Below are positions 63,145 to 64,000 of a DNA stretch of 64,000 nt, piece after piece. Both the position numbers and the translations under genes were made by a program. Under the pieces are notes generated by a model. That model saw only the letters and a program-made list of their open reading frames with translations, was not told where the DNA came from and ran no database searches. Source of the DNA: Salticus scenicus (taxonomy: Eukaryota > Arthropoda > Arachnida > Araneae > Salticidae). The stretch lies in the NCBI GenBank assembly GCA_963930645.1, contig CAWVNO010000530.1, forward strand, positions 62,001 through 126,000. The letters run 5' to 3'. Numbering within the stretch: the stretch's first letter is position 1; each line of letters opens with the position of its first letter.

Positions 63145-64000
63145 TTTGACCTTGAACGCATCTTCAAGGGCGGAGCAGTATCAATAACTTGACGGAGCAA
63201 ACTTAATTTATTCAACATTAGTTTTTTTCGTGTAGCCTATATATAGAATGGCTAACATCTCATTTTGTCTGCCAACAACAGTCATCTAATCATGTGTCCG
63301 TTTGGAAAAGCCTGGCTTGGCAGTATATAAACATTCCTCTCTCAAATCCTTTCTCAACATTCTAATCGGCCGTATCGAGTTTAGCCATCCTATTGGTATC
63401 GCCAACAGAGTCATGCAAGCACGAAAGGACCCTCTCGATCTAATTTTAGGAATTTTAAAGATTTGGCAATATTGGAAAGATTTAACGTATCAGTGGGCTT
63501 GCATAAGATTTTTTTTAATGATAGTCTTGTTAAAGGTTAGAATTGTAAGATTTTTAATGGATACACGTATTTGGAAAAAAAATAATATGTATCGATATTG
63601 GTAGGACTGGCCAGTTTAATGGATGAAAGGCTATTGTAAGAATTTTAAATGGATACATGTATTTGGTAAAAAATAATATGTATCGATATCGGTAGTCTTG
63701 TTAAATGCTACGGCTAGCATAGACCTCTATAAAATGTCTACATTTTTCCCCATCTATTTTTAGCTCCCACCCTCAAGTACCACAAATTCAGCTAGTGTAT
63801 TGTTTTTGCGATAAACACAGGTACAAGAGACAGTCGCCAGCGATAATATTCGAGCATTTACACTCTCTTGAACACTTTCACAATCATCGGCTCTCGCATT
63901 TCTATAGTGTATCGAAGATCGGCCAACAGACATATAGTATTTTTTAAATTTACCAGCTTTAAATCTGCCAACCCTTTTAGAGCTCCTATCCTACATGATT
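62765..64000. repeat. Mirror of IR2 left arm 46592-47830
   Basis: Nested palindrome around the A/T hairpin 63085-63142, and the reverse RNA-like copy near 63762-63865. The 100-codon ORF beginning with TTG at 63302 is unsupported. A TATATAAAC at about 63322 has no conserved ORF after it. Confidence 0.6.

Larger units (their letters stand above)
56004..64000. repeat. Large inverted repeat IR2, right arm
   Basis: Mirror of 46592-53218, continuing past the window end. Interrupted by a ~1.3 kb insertion at 60140-61475. Confidence 0.92.

Noticed and set aside
46988..63604. 100-codon ORF in both IR2 arms (46988-47290 minus, 63302-63604 plus)
   Set aside because: It needs a TTG start that lies before its own TATA-like sequence, and part of its reverse strand resembles a piece of the Bcl-2-like gene.

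Overview
The window is AT-rich, eukaryote-type DNA made of short intronless genes separated by long palindromic repeats. Genes usually have a TATA box 40-75 bases before the ATG, often preceded by a GTGGGCGTGGC-type GC box. Recognisable products are Bro-N-like DNA-binding proteins, an IAP-type RING protein, a RING-H2 protein and an endonuclease/exonuclease/phosphatase (EEP) domain. Two multicopy families are not recognised outright; I read one as possibly Bcl-2-like and the other as a zinc-finger/possible HUH-type replication protein. This suggests an accessory part of a large nuclear dsDNA virus of an invertebrate, or an integrated copy. No polymerase, capsid or other core gene is present, so I do not name a lineage.

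Layout. 1-13603 is a large inverted repeat (arms 1-5799 and 7626-13603) around a 1.8 kb loop. Each arm carries one 506-residue zinc-finger/HUH-like gene and two decayed relatives; the loop carries a divergent intact paralogue. 13690-17199 is a 1.17 kb unit in three tandem copies. 18680-27820 and 34160-34910 hold six genes sharing one cassette design: repeated upstream elements, a TATA box, an ORF, and an imperfect hairpin 14-20 bases after the stop codon. Four of the six encode Bro-N-like proteins, one fused to a RING. 27820-33300 is repeats, including candidate structured-RNA elements. 33385-45398 mixes three Bcl-2-like candidates, a fourth zinc-finger/HUH-like copy broken by an in-frame stop, a short zinc-finger/coiled-coil derivative and the EEP gene. 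From at least 46592 to the window end lies a second inverted repeat (inner edges near 53218 and 56004) whose only convincing gene is a RING-H2 protein present in each arm; its loop holds a coiled-coil gene.

Repeat systems. (1) About 40 A(n)T(n) palindromes of 40-70 bases, often inside longer mirrored arms, mark most gene boundaries. (2) Eight near-perfect palindromes of about 100 bases are centred on the GCGAAGC mini-hairpin sequence or its complement. (3) A 200-250 base block ends in a CTCF-like GCAGCGCCATCTAC. (4) A candidate structured RNA of about 105 bases shows compensatory changes in its stems. (5) Gene-associated 3' hairpins close the Bro-type cassettes. The HUH-like proteins and the hairpins make a testable pair: a replication or rearrangement system acting on palindromes. 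That link is inference.

Caution: homopolymer lengths and large inverted repeats are where assemblies fail, so exact A/T lengths and arm boundaries are provisional.
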